DNA from: a virus
DNA length: 36,947 nt
Direction: 5' to 3' (one strand)
Virus record (IMG/VR): IMGVR_UViG_3300017989_000234
Coordinates: 1-36,947 of that record
In this document: piece after piece, positions 29,867-36,120 of the stretch
Layout: every line of letters starts with the position of its first letter
Position numbering within the stretch: position 1 is the first letter of the stretch
The notes under the pieces: generated by a model
What the model was told of the DNA's origin: nothing
Database searches by the model: none
Seen by the model: the letters and a program-made list of their open reading frames with translations, nothing else
Translations under genes and position numbers: made by a program

Positions 29867-30094
29867 TTAAATTATTTCTGCTGAACCTACCATATGAAAT
29901 CCAGCAAATATTTTAAATTTATTATTTTCATATTCTGATACTGATACTTCTTGACTCATTAAGACTGTTTTTGCTTCTTTTATTATTTCATTTTCAATAG
30001 TTTCTTTATCAATGTAGCATTTTATTTCTTTTATCCAACGAGCTTTGTTTCTTCCAACATTTATAAAAACAAAAGTAATTTTTCTTTTTTTCAT
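29867..30094 (-). CDS. Unknown 75-aa protein upstream of groEL
   Basis: A short protein with RKITFVFINVGRNKARWIKEIKCYID and a C-terminal FKIFAGFHMVGSAEII. Alternating strand-like segments with a central helix suggest a small alpha/beta fold. No family is recognised. It lies 5 bases from groEL and 2 bases after the preceding gene, so it is probably co-transcribed. Confidence 0.5.
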   Translation of the reverse strand: MKKRKITFVFINVGRNKARWIKEIKCYIDKETIENEIIKEAKTVLMSQEVSVSEYENNKFKIFAGFHMVGSAEII

Positions 30095-30096
30095 AA

Positions 30097-30516
30097 TTAT
30101 TTTTTAAAAAAATTAAATATTTTTTTACCTATTTTATCTGGGATTGAATAAAATTCTGACCAAAATACATCAATATCATTCTTTGCGTATCCTATTAACA
30201 TTTTATATTTTTCCTCATCTGATTTGCCATCAAAATTAAAGTGAAGTGAATCATTAAATAAAAATTCATTTTTGTTTTTAAATAAAGTTCTTCCTAAAAA
30301 GAAGTAAGATAAACTTTCTAAAAGATACCAATTACCATTTGAATTATACATTCTTTTTATCATAGGCAAAGCATGTCCTTTTTCTTTCATTAATTTTTGC
30401 AAACCTTTCCATTCAGTATTAATTACTTCAGCAATAACATAAGGAAATCCTCTATACCAATGAATTTTATACTTTGCTATTCTTTTTCTTCTTTGTTTTC
30501 CTCTTAATATAATCAT
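30097..30516 (-). CDS. Unknown 139-aa protein linked to the sulfotransferase
   Basis: It starts very basic (RGKQRRKRIAKYKIHWYRGFPYV) and is rich in aromatic residues (GNWYLLESLSYFFLG, HFNFDG, DVFWSEFYSIPDK), ending KKIFNFFKK. No motif is recognised. It overlaps the sulfotransferase gene by 4 bases (ATGA-type link), suggesting a shared function or tight co-translation. Confidence 0.5.
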   Translation of the reverse strand: MIILRGKQRRKRIAKYKIHWYRGFPYVIAEVINTEWKGLQKLMKEKGHALPMIKRMYNSNGNWYLLESLSYFFLGRTLFKNKNEFLFNDSLHFNFDGKSDEEKYKMLIGYAKNDIDVFWSEFYSIPDKIGKKIFNFFKK

Positions 30517-31199
30517 ATTTTTTGTAATAATTTTTTATAATTATCCCAACACTTTTCTGCTACTTTTGATGCTTCTTTTGCTGTTAAAAATTTTTCTGTG
30601 GCATAATTAATATTTCTGTATACTCCTTCTGTTGGAATTTTTTGTCCTTGTTGGTTATTTAAAATAATTTCTCTTAAAGTTCCTTGATTAATTTTTGGCA
30701 AATCTAATTCTTTTATTAATCTGCTAAAATTTGTATATGGTCTATGTATTAAATCTTTATAATCAAGCAGTATTAATCTCTTGTCTTCTATACTTAAAAT
30801 ATTTTCTGCACTCCTATTATATTCAAAAATAGCTGTTTCAATATATTTTGTAATTTTAATAAACTTACTATTCATAAAAGAAGTTGCTACATCTAAAGGA
30901 TTTCTGACTACGGAAATTATATTGCAATTCGGCACGCCCTCTAAAATTTCTTTTATTTTTGCATGATGAGAGGGTGTTTTTTCTACTAAAATATCTCCTT
31001 CTACTTGATTTATTTTTTCTATTGCTTTATCTATTGGAAATTTTAGGAATACTCCTGTTTCCCAACTATTTCTTATTCGTGCTAATCCTACTTTTTCTGC
31101 TGTTATATGAGTAATATTAGGATAATCTTTTAATAAGGATAAAACATAAGTAGTTCCTGTTCGCCAACATCCTAAAATAAATATAAATTTTTTGGGCAT
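30513..31199 (-). CDS. Sulfotransferase-like protein (228 aa)
   Basis: Residues 8-18 (FILGCWRTGTTYVLSLL) form the 5'-phosphosulfate-binding loop that grips PAPS, and residues about 95-110 (ISVVRNPLDVATSFMNS) form the 3'-phosphate-binding motif with Arg 99. LLDYKDL near residue 175 also fits the family. Such enzymes move sulfate from PAPS to a sugar, lipid or protein. Sulfotransferases are not usual phage genes; a target on a host surface glycan or the virion itself is possible but inferred. The protein is slightly short but both cofactor motifs are intact. Confidence 0.8.
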   Translation of the reverse strand: MPKKFIFILGCWRTGTTYVLSLLKDYPNITHITAEKVGLARIRNSWETGVFLKFPIDKAIEKINQVEGDILVEKTPSHHAKIKEILEGVPNCNIISVVRNPLDVATSFMNSKFIKITKYIETAIFEYNRSAENILSIEDKRLILLDYKDLIHRPYTNFSRLIKELDLPKINQGTLREIILNNQQGQKIPTEGVYRNINYATEKFLTAKEASKVAEKCWDNYKKLLQKI

Positions 31200-31215
31200 A
31201 ATTAATTACTTAATT

Positions 31216-31274
31216 GGCTCACACAATTTAAAACAAAGTACAAGGAGGTGAACTAAGGTAAAATTGAGTAAGCC
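31216..31274 (-). ncRNA. Intergenic hairpin with anti-Shine-Dalgarno-like loop
   Basis: Between the prohibitin and sulfotransferase genes, bases 31216-31229 and 31261-31274 can pair over 14 positions. In the - strand RNA (the direction of all genes here) one mismatch becomes a G-U pair and only a U-U is left. The 31-base loop holds CACCUCCUU in that RNA (complement of 31242-31250), the sequence at the 3' end of bacterial 16S rRNA. There is no U run after it, so it is not a standard terminator. Whether it is a functional RNA is unproven. Confidence 0.5.
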
Positions 31275-31299
31275 GATAAATAATTAATATCTAAATTAA

Positions 31300-32109
31300 T
31301 TACTTGTTCATGTTAAATATAAATCCACCACTACTATCACTTGTTATAAATTGAGGAACTTGTGCTCCACCTGCCTGCCAAGCCTTTATCCATTGTAAAT
31401 TAACATAATCTTTCCCACCCTGTTGAGTAATAGCTTGTGCTTGAATTCTAATGGCTTCTGCATCTGCTTTAGCTTGAGTAATTTTTTGCTCTGCTTCCAT
31501 TTTAACTCTTTCTAAATCATTTTTAGCTTTTAATGCTTCTTGCTCTGCTCTTACTTTTGCTTCAATAGATTTATTAAACTCATCTGAAAAGTCAAAATCT
31601 GTAATAAAAATATCTTCTACAAGAATATAGCTATTAATCAAACTCTCTGCTATTGCTGTTTTTAAATTTTCTTTTACTTCGTCTCTTTTTGTTATCAACT
31701 CCTCTGCTGTGTATTGGGCAGTAGTTTTCTTTACAAACTCTGCAATAGTAGGTTCAATAACTCTAATATTGTACTCTCTTTTAAACTCTTGATAAAGTTT
31801 ATTAACTTTCAAAGCATCAGGACGATAATTAACTGCAACCTTTGAAGTTACAATCTGCAAATCTTTTGAAGAAGCAGAAGCTCCTCTCTCTTCTTTTTGA
31901 ATTGTAACATCTATTTTCTTTACATTTTTTACAATAGGCATAACCCAATGCCAGCCTTCATCAAGAATTTCATCTTGAACAGCTCCTAATTTTAAAACTA
32001 CTCCTCTTTGACCAGCAGACACAATAACTATCGGGTTTAAAGCAAAAAATGCGATTATTCCTACTACTATTAAAACAATAGCGAGGACACTTTTTCCTTC
32101 TTTACTCAT
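31300..32109 (-). CDS. Prohibitin/SPFH (band 7) family membrane protein (269 aa)
   Basis: One N-terminal membrane span (LAIVLIVVGIIAFFALNPIVIV) is followed at once by the SPFH domain: SAGQRGVVLKLGAV, ILDEGWHWVMPIVKNVKKIDVTIQKEE, then VNYRPDALKVNKLYQEF and AEFVKKTTAQYTAEELITKRDEV, all prohibitin hallmarks. A long coiled coil (IEAKVRAEQEALKAKNDLERVKMEAEQKI) and a short tail follow. Prohibitins build ring-shaped membrane scaffolds that control proteases and membrane organisation. A phage copy could protect membrane protein assembly or organise an infection site (inference). It shares 8 bases with the small membrane protein gene. Confidence 0.88.
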   Translation of the reverse strand: MSKEGKSVLAIVLIVVGIIAFFALNPIVIVSAGQRGVVLKLGAVQDEILDEGWHWVMPIVKNVKKIDVTIQKEERGASASSKDLQIVTSKVAVNYRPDALKVNKLYQEFKREYNIRVIEPTIAEFVKKTTAQYTAEELITKRDEVKENLKTAIAESLINSYILVEDIFITDFDFSDEFNKSIEAKVRAEQEALKAKNDLERVKMEAEQKITQAKADAEAIRIQAQAITQQGGKDYVNLQWIKAWQAGGAQVPQFITSDSSGGFIFNMNK

Positions 32110-32212
32110 TTTCTTTTTTATTATTGGTAGGTTTTGAGGTTAATAATTTATACGCCCCCCACACACCTAAGCCAACAAAACTTAATAATAATAATTCTGC
32201 TAAAATTCGCAT
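32102..32212 (-). CDS. Small membrane protein coupled to the prohibitin gene (36 aa)
   Basis: From the ATG at 32212, MRILAELLLLSFVGLGVWGAYKLL is a single membrane helix with a polar, basic tail (TSKPTNNKKENE). An ATG 105 bases upstream (32317) gives a 71-aa frame, but the added residues cover a G+C-richer region with a probable promoter and hairpins, so I take the later start. It overlaps the prohibitin start by 8 bases and may be a partner in the membrane. Confidence 0.5.
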   Translation of the reverse strand: MRILAELLLLSFVGLGVWGAYKLLTSKPTNNKKENE

Positions 32213-32354
32213 ATATGTAAATTTATTAATTAGATTAAGCCGAGATGCCGTTATTATCAGGAGAACTCTTGTCGTCAAAAATTGTCTTTCAAATTTTATC
32301 GCCCCCTTCAAAACCACGCAGTTCTCTTGGAACTTTACATCCTAGCCTAAAGAG
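32213..32354 (-). other. Structured intergenic region between groES and the prohibitin operon
   Basis: No convincing gene. It is richer in G and C than its surroundings (e.g. the CGCCCCCTTC stretch near 32300). Bases 32258-32267 can pair with 32320-32329 over ten positions, and 32320-32324 can instead pair with 32330-32334, so two exclusive folds are possible. A promoter candidate lies in it. Could be a leader RNA, an operator region or a remnant of an insertion. Confidence 0.4.
32251..32278 (-). promoter_or_regulatory. Candidate sigma-70-type promoter for the prohibitin operon
   Basis: On the - strand TTGACG (complement of 32273-32278) and TAATAA (complement of 32251-32256) are 16 bases apart. 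The match is weaker than that of the two perfect promoters in this window. It would start transcription about 30 bases before the ATG at 32212. Confidence 0.4.
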
Positions 32355-32648
32355 TTAATTTTCAAAAATACCTATAATGTTTTTTAATTCTACAAAAAAT
32401 TTATTATCTTCTAAAGTATATCCTTCTGTAAATTTAACTTTCTTTCCTTTCTTTAATAAATTAAGAATAATATTACCGTTATGGTCTTTGAACATTTCTC
32501 TAACTTTTTCAGTTAAATAAGAAGAATTAGAAATTATTATTCCTTCATTTTTTACTTCATTACCTCCTGATACTTCTATTCCTGCGGTATTTGTTTTCTT
32601 TTCTATTTGTATAATTACTCCATCAATAGGAGTGAATAGTTTTGACAT
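32355..32648 (-). CDS. groES: GroES-like co-chaperonin (97 aa)
   Basis: 97 residues, the normal GroES length. It begins LFTPIDGVIIQIEKKTNTAGIEVSGG, matching GroES strand 1 and the mobile loop (x-A-G-I-x-x-S/T-G) that docks onto GroEL; later LLKKGKKVKFTEGYTLED and VELKNIIGIFEN match the core (V-G-D-x-V-x-F) and C-terminal strand (D-I-x-A-I). Identity to cellular GroES is clearly low but the length, loop and end fit. It should cap the GroEL encoded at 28251-29861, with three unrelated genes between. It lies 11 bases after the preceding gene. Confidence 0.75.
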   Translation of the reverse strand: MSKLFTPIDGVIIQIEKKTNTAGIEVSGGNEVKNEGIIISNSSYLTEKVREMFKDHNGNIILNLLKKGKKVKFTEGYTLEDNKFFVELKNIIGIFEN

Positions 32649-32659
32649 AAGTTTGTTTT

Positions 32660-33004
32660 TTAATCTTCTTTTTTTAAATTTAATTTTAATTTATGTAGAA
32701 ATTCTGTTATATAATTAGCATCTTCAAACATAACTCCTAATTTTGTTGCTAAATATCCTACTCCTATCTCTCTTGAAATATCAAAAGGATAACACCCGAA
32801 CTTAATAATTCCTACACAAACATATCTTTCATCTGTTCCCGTCATTCTCAATTCTTCCCATTTATTATTAAGAGGAGTTAATATCATTTCATAAGAAGTT
32901 CTTGTTTCTGGTATTTCTAAAACTACCCTTTGGGAGTATCCTTTTTTTAATCTACTTCTTACTTCCTCTAAAGTTGTATTGACTATGTTATACATGTTAT
33001 ACAT
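32660..33004 (-). CDS. Unknown 114-aa protein
   Basis: After a possible start at either of two nearby Met codons (MYNMYN), the product has NTTLEEVRSRLKKGYSQRVVLEI, SYEMILTPLNNKWEELRM, RYVCVGIIKFGCYPFDIS and a C-terminal helix. It looks like a small alpha/beta protein. No family is recognised. It follows the DUF5659-like gene by 4 bases in the operon that begins at the promoter at 33318. Confidence 0.5.
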   Translation of the reverse strand: MYNMYNIVNTTLEEVRSRLKKGYSQRVVLEIPETRTSYEMILTPLNNKWEELRMTGTDERYVCVGIIKFGCYPFDISREIGVGYLATKLGVMFEDANYITEFLHKLKLNLKKED

Positions 33005-33008
33005 AAAA

Positions 33009-33293
33009 TTAACTATAAATTTTCTTTTTTAATTCTTTTTGAACACTGAATAATTTTTTAATTTTAACTGTCGGGTCAGAAGAAATAAAATGATTCATTA
33101 AATCTTCTAACTGTTCTGTCTTTTCAAAAACGAATTGTTTTCTATTTTGATTCTTCACATCAGGAAAGCTCTCTACATCTATTAAATTTACTCCTGAATA
33201 CAATAAAAAAACAGACAAGATAAAATCTGCTGTTTTAAAAACTTTTGTGGAATTATAACTATTTCCTTTATTACTCTTGAATTTTTTATACAT
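33009..33293 (-). CDS. DUF5659-like protein (94 aa)
   Basis: The pattern KTADFILSVFLLYSGVNLIDVES...KQFVFEKTEQLEDLMNHF...VKIKKLFSVQKELKKKIY follows the DUF5659 layout: a helix with D-F/L-x-L-x-x-x-L/F, a small turn, then F-x-F-E and a second helix. Members are found in phages and mobile elements; the role is unknown. It is the first gene after the perfect promoter at 33318-33346. Confidence 0.6.
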   Translation of the reverse strand: MYKKFKSNKGNSYNSTKVFKTADFILSVFLLYSGVNLIDVESFPDVKNQNRKQFVFEKTEQLEDLMNHFISSDPTVKIKKLFSVQKELKKKIYS

Positions 33294-33317
33294 AATTTTA
33301 AACCATTATTACTTATA

Positions 33318-33346
33318 ATTATATATCATAAATAAAAAACTGTCAA
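33318..33346 (-). promoter_or_regulatory. Perfect consensus sigma-70-type promoter
   Basis: On the - strand TTGACA (complement of 33341-33346) and TATAAT (complement of 33318-33323) are separated by exactly 17 bases, identical in layout to the promoter at 20741-20769. It would drive the DUF5659-like gene, whose ATG is 25 bases after the -10 box, and the genes up to GroES or beyond. Confidence 0.85.
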
Positions 33347-33354
33347 GTGGATAA

Positions 33355-33822
33355 CTAATCCATAATTTTTACTAATTTTTTTAAATATTTTTGAAAAGTT
33401 TCTTCTGCAGTCATTCTTACCTCCTCTCTGAAATAAGTACAAGGCATTATATCTGTTAATCCGAATAATCTGCAAATTAAAGGTCTTACTTCATAAATAC
33501 TGCATTTATTATCTTTAAGATATTTACATTTAACATTAAATGCTTCTTTTGGAGATACATCATAAATTTCATTTATTCCATGGGAATTCGGCAAAACATA
33601 TCCCCAAGCATATTTTTTTTCTATTAAAGGCAAATCTAAGTTATTCCTTTTAATATATTTATTAATTAATTCTTTTTCTGCTTCAGCACAACCTGTTACT
33701 GTGCAACATTCAGCTCGGCATTCTCCTGATAAACATTTCTTATGGCATTTTTTTGCCATTTCTGTTTTAGGAATAGTATCATAGATTTCTAATATTTTCT
33801 TTTTCAATTCTTTATATTTCAT
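33355..33822 (-). CDS. YkgJ-like cysteine-cluster protein, short form (155 aa)
   Basis: Cys-rich at the start (CHKKCLSGECRAECCTVTGCAEAE) and, near residues 100-125, VKCKYLKDNKCSIYEVRPLICRLFGL, the core of the YkgJ-like zinc/iron-chelating family. The last part (PCTYFREEVRMTAEETFQKYL) also matches. It is a second member of this family, distant from the 343-aa one. Function unknown. It lies just upstream of the promoter at 33318 and 9 bases after tRNA-Cys. Confidence 0.8.
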   Translation of the reverse strand: MKYKELKKKILEIYDTIPKTEMAKKCHKKCLSGECRAECCTVTGCAEAEKELINKYIKRNNLDLPLIEKKYAWGYVLPNSHGINEIYDVSPKEAFNVKCKYLKDNKCSIYEVRPLICRLFGLTDIMPCTYFREEVRMTAEETFQKYLKKLVKIMD

Positions 33823-33831
33823 ATTAATAAG

Positions 33832-33904
33832 AGGTGAGGACGGGGTTTGAACCCGCGTCTCTGATTTTGCAAACCAGCACCTAACCAGATTTGGCTACCT
33901 CACC
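33832..33904 (-). tRNA. trnC: tRNA-Cys (anticodon GCA)
   Basis: Full cloverleaf on the - strand: 7-bp acceptor stem (GGTGAGG with CCTCACC), D arm, anticodon stem CTGGT/ATCAG with loop TTGCAAA and anticodon GCA, 4-base variable region, and a 5-bp T stem with loop TTCAAAC. The discriminator is T, normal for Cys. CCA is not encoded. It is the only tRNA in the window and sits between genes for Cys-rich and membrane proteins. Confidence 0.95.
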
Positions 33905-33905
33905 A

Positions 33906-34037
33906 TTAAAAAATTATTGTGATTGTCCAATTAGGTGTTATGTCTTTTGATAATACTTGGATAATTAAGGCAGTAGTTATTATTATTATTGGTGCTAGAA
34001 TTATTGCAATTAATACTCCTTTTTCAAGAACTCCCAT
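33906..34037 (-). CDS. Small membrane protein (43 aa)
   Basis: A short frame just upstream of the tRNA. The product MGVLEKGVLIAIILAPIIII is followed by further hydrophobic residues (TTALIIQVL) and a polar tail. A single membrane helix, no family. It fills the gap between UDG and tRNA-Cys. Confidence 0.5.
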   Translation of the reverse strand: MGVLEKGVLIAIILAPIIIITTALIIQVLSKDITPNWTITIIF

Positions 34038-34067
34038 AATTTTTTCAAAAAAGTCTAACTTTTTTGA

Positions 34068-34865
34068 TTATTGTAATTTATTATAATAAATACTATTTGC
34101 TAATTTCTCTATATCTGCTTTTAATTCTGCTCTCTTTTCTGGTTTATATAAACTAACTGCTGGGTGGTATAAAGGAATTACTAAGATTTTTTTACAAATT
34201 GTTCCATCTGAAATAATAGTTAATACTCCTTGAAATATTTTTCCGTGTAAATCTTTCATCGGTCTATTTGAATATAAGTGTCCTGTTAATCCTGTAATAT
34301 TAAAAATTGTATTAGTAGCAATCCTTCCTAAACAAACTATTATTTTTGGCTCTAGTTCTTTTATTTCTTTTTTTAAGTTATCTAAACAAGCAGTTATTTC
34401 TGAATCTTTTGGGTTTCTATTTTGAGGTGGTCGGCATTTTAATATGTTAGTTATATAAATTTTTTCTTTATCTAATCCAACTTCTTCAAGCATTTTTCTA
34501 AAAGATTTTCCTGCTTTTCCAACAAAAGGTTTTCCTTCTTTATCTTCTGTTTTGCCAGGGGCTTCACCTACAAACATAACTTCAGGATTTTTACTCCCTT
34601 CTCCTAAAACATAATTCTTTTTAGTTTTATATAAAGGACACTTTTTACATTCTCTAATTAAATATTTATCTAAAATACCTCTTGACATAGTATCAAAACC
34701 TTTGAAAACTTCCTTTCCTTCATCATACGCTTTGTAATAAGCATCTAAATCATAAGGAAAATCTTTATCTTTTTGGCATTTAGTACAAAAACCTAATTCA
34801 TTTCCAGTTTCTCCTATAACAAAAGGCTTTCCACATAAAATACAATAATTTTTATCTTCTTCCAT
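34068..34865 (-). CDS. Family-4-type uracil-DNA glycosylase with extra N-terminal zinc ribbon
   Basis: 265 aa. Residues 1-35 have a zinc ribbon (YCILCGK, GFCTKCQK), absent from typical family members of about 200 aa. The UDG domain shows RECKKCPLY (Fe-S cysteines 73 and 76), MFVGEAPGKTEDKEGKPFVG (uracil pocket, 98-116), TNILKCRPPQNRNPKDSEITAC (remaining Fe-S cysteines) and LYHPAVSLY near the end. These 4Fe-4S enzymes remove uracil from DNA. A phage might use it in repair, or to act on host or uracil-containing DNA. It overlaps the next gene by 14 bases. Confidence 0.9.
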   Translation of the reverse strand: MEEDKNYCILCGKPFVIGETGNELGFCTKCQKDKDFPYDLDAYYKAYDEGKEVFKGFDTMSRGILDKYLIRECKKCPLYKTKKNYVLGEGSKNPEVMFVGEAPGKTEDKEGKPFVGKAGKSFRKMLEEVGLDKEKIYITNILKCRPPQNRNPKDSEITACLDNLKKEIKELEPKIIVCLGRIATNTIFNITGLTGHLYSNRPMKDLHGKIFQGVLTIISDGTICKKILVIPLYHPAVSLYKPEKRAELKADIEKLANSIYYNKLQ

Positions 34866-35271
34866 ATTTTTTAAATAATCTTTTGAACCAAGGCAATTTT
34901 TTATAATTTATCTCTTTATATTTATCTAATAAAATTGCTATTTGCACTACTTCATGCTCAAAATTTCCTCTGGTAATATTATTTAGTTCCTTTTCAAATT
35001 CATAATAAGTTTTTAAATCTTTTGTTGTTTTAATAATTACAGTATTTTCAGCCATCCTAGTAAAAACTTTAAATCCAATTTTTGTTAATATCTGAGCAAA
35101 AGTTCTATATCGTGCTAGCTTATCTTCTCTCTCCCAAGTTTGAATATAATTAAACAAAACATCTTTTGCCATATCACATAATTCTCTTTCATGTTCATCT
35201 AACCACCAATATTGGTTATAATGCAAAGGTGCTTTTGTATTATAAATTTTTTCTTTTGGTAGATTTTCCAT
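34852..35271 (-). CDS. Unknown protein upstream of the UDG gene (139 aa)
   Basis: From the ATG at 35271 the product MENLPKEKIYNTKAPLHYNQ is followed by LDEHERELCDMAKDVLFNYI, NTVIIKTTKDLKTYYEFEKEL and a basic C-terminus (KKLPWFKRLFKKYGRR). A start at 35322 would overlap the previous gene by 83 bases and is less likely. Mostly helical; no family is recognised. Confidence 0.5.
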   Translation of the reverse strand: MENLPKEKIYNTKAPLHYNQYWWLDEHERELCDMAKDVLFNYIQTWEREDKLARYRTFAQILTKIGFKVFTRMAENTVIIKTTKDLKTYYEFEKELNNITRGNFEHEVVQIAILLDKYKEINYKKLPWFKRLFKKYGRR

Positions 35272-35593
35272 TTTTAATTTTTGCCATTCTAGAATATTCC
35301 TCCCAGTATTCAGGAAAGGCATTTTTTAATTTAATAAAATTAATAGGGTCGGCATGATAAAAAGCTTCTGCTAATGCTTTAACAAAACTTCCGCCATAAG
35401 TTTCCATAGCTTTTAATACTTTAAATTGCTTTTCTGATTCTTGTCTTTCATGTATTCCAGTAATTTCAAAACATACTGCTAATCTTTGTTTCCAAACTTT
35501 AATGAATTCAGGAGAGCCAGTTTTTAGTGTTTTTAATTTATCTGCTAATTTAGTTCTTTCTTTTTCTAATAATTGTAATTTTGTTTTTACCAT
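35240..35593 (-). CDS. Unknown 117-aa protein
   Basis: A helical, charged protein: LQLLEKERTKLADKLKTLKTGSPEFIKVWKQRLAVCFEITG, then KVLKAMETYGGSFVKALAEAFYHADPINFIKLKNAFPEYWEEYSRMA. The last part (GSFVKALAEAFYHADPxNF) occurs in small unnamed phage proteins. No enzyme motif. It overlaps its downstream neighbour by 32 bases if that gene starts at 35271. Confidence 0.55.
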   Translation of the reverse strand: MVKTKLQLLEKERTKLADKLKTLKTGSPEFIKVWKQRLAVCFEITGIHERQESEKQFKVLKAMETYGGSFVKALAEAFYHADPINFIKLKNAFPEYWEEYSRMAKIKNGKSTKRKNL

Positions 35594-35596
35594 AAA

Positions 35597-35923
35597 TTAT
35601 TTTAACAGCCATTTATGCTTACATTTAATATTAAGGCATTGACCATAAGCCTTAGTATCATTAAAAGTATCTCCAATAGCTTTAGAAACTTCTGCTTCTT
35701 GTTTGCATTTTGGGCATTTTAGTTTATTATTTTTATACTCTTTTAAGTTTAAATTAAAAAGTCTTTTACAATTCTGACAAATAATATGTCTATCTTCTGT
35801 TAGTGTGAAAAATGAACAACGACATTCACATTTTAAATTGAAAAATGTAATTGTAGTAGATATAGATTTTTCTATTGTTTCTCTGGCTTCTTTTTCAGTA
35901 AATTTTTCAAATATTTTATTCAT
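35597..35923 (-). CDS. Multi-Cys zinc-ribbon protein (108 aa)
   Basis: Three groups of paired Cys: CECRC, ICQNCKRLF and CPKCKQ, plus CLNIKC at the end, suggesting two zinc ribbons in tandem. The segment between, AIGDTFNDTKAYGQCLNIKCKHKWLLK, resembles the Ogr/Delta-type end of transcription-factor zinc fingers, where Y-x-Q-C-x-N-x-x-C occurs. It may therefore be a phage late transcription activator; that is a tentative idea. Confidence 0.6.
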   Translation of the reverse strand: MNKIFEKFTEKEARETIEKSISTTITFFNLKCECRCSFFTLTEDRHIICQNCKRLFNLNLKEYKNNKLKCPKCKQEAEVSKAIGDTFNDTKAYGQCLNIKCKHKWLLK

Positions 35924-35931
35924 ATAATAAA

Positions 35932-36090
35932 TTAGTGAACTAATTTTTTTATAAATTCTTCAACAATAGGCTTGTCAGAATCATTAACATTAATTAATAA
36001 ATCATTAGAATAAGCCCAAGCCATTTTTAAAGCACTCTCAAAACCCTCTTTGTATCCTTTTAAATAAATTGTTTTTTCTTTGTCTAACAT
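35932..36090 (-). CDS. Small unknown protein (52 aa)
   Basis: A short frame in the gap between two zinc-finger genes: MLDKEKTIYLKGYKEGFESA, then a helix KMAWAYSNDLLINV and DSDKPIVEEFIKKLVH. The composition is protein-like and both ends fit the neighbours; no family is recognised. Confidence 0.5.
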   Translation of the reverse strand: MLDKEKTIYLKGYKEGFESALKMAWAYSNDLLINVNDSDKPIVEEFIKKLVH

Positions 36091-36120
36091 ATAGTATATA
36101 AATTTTAAAAAATATTTATA

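Noticed and set aside
26099-30966. + strand open frames inside the ParB, YkgJ, groEL and sulfotransferase genes
   Set aside because: They are shadows of strong genes on the other strand, with Ser/Leu/Phe-rich products typical of antisense reading in AT-rich DNA.
32124-32345. + strand 73-aa frame opposite the small membrane protein
   Set aside because: All genes in this part are on the - strand, the product shows no motif, and the frame spans the structured intergenic region.
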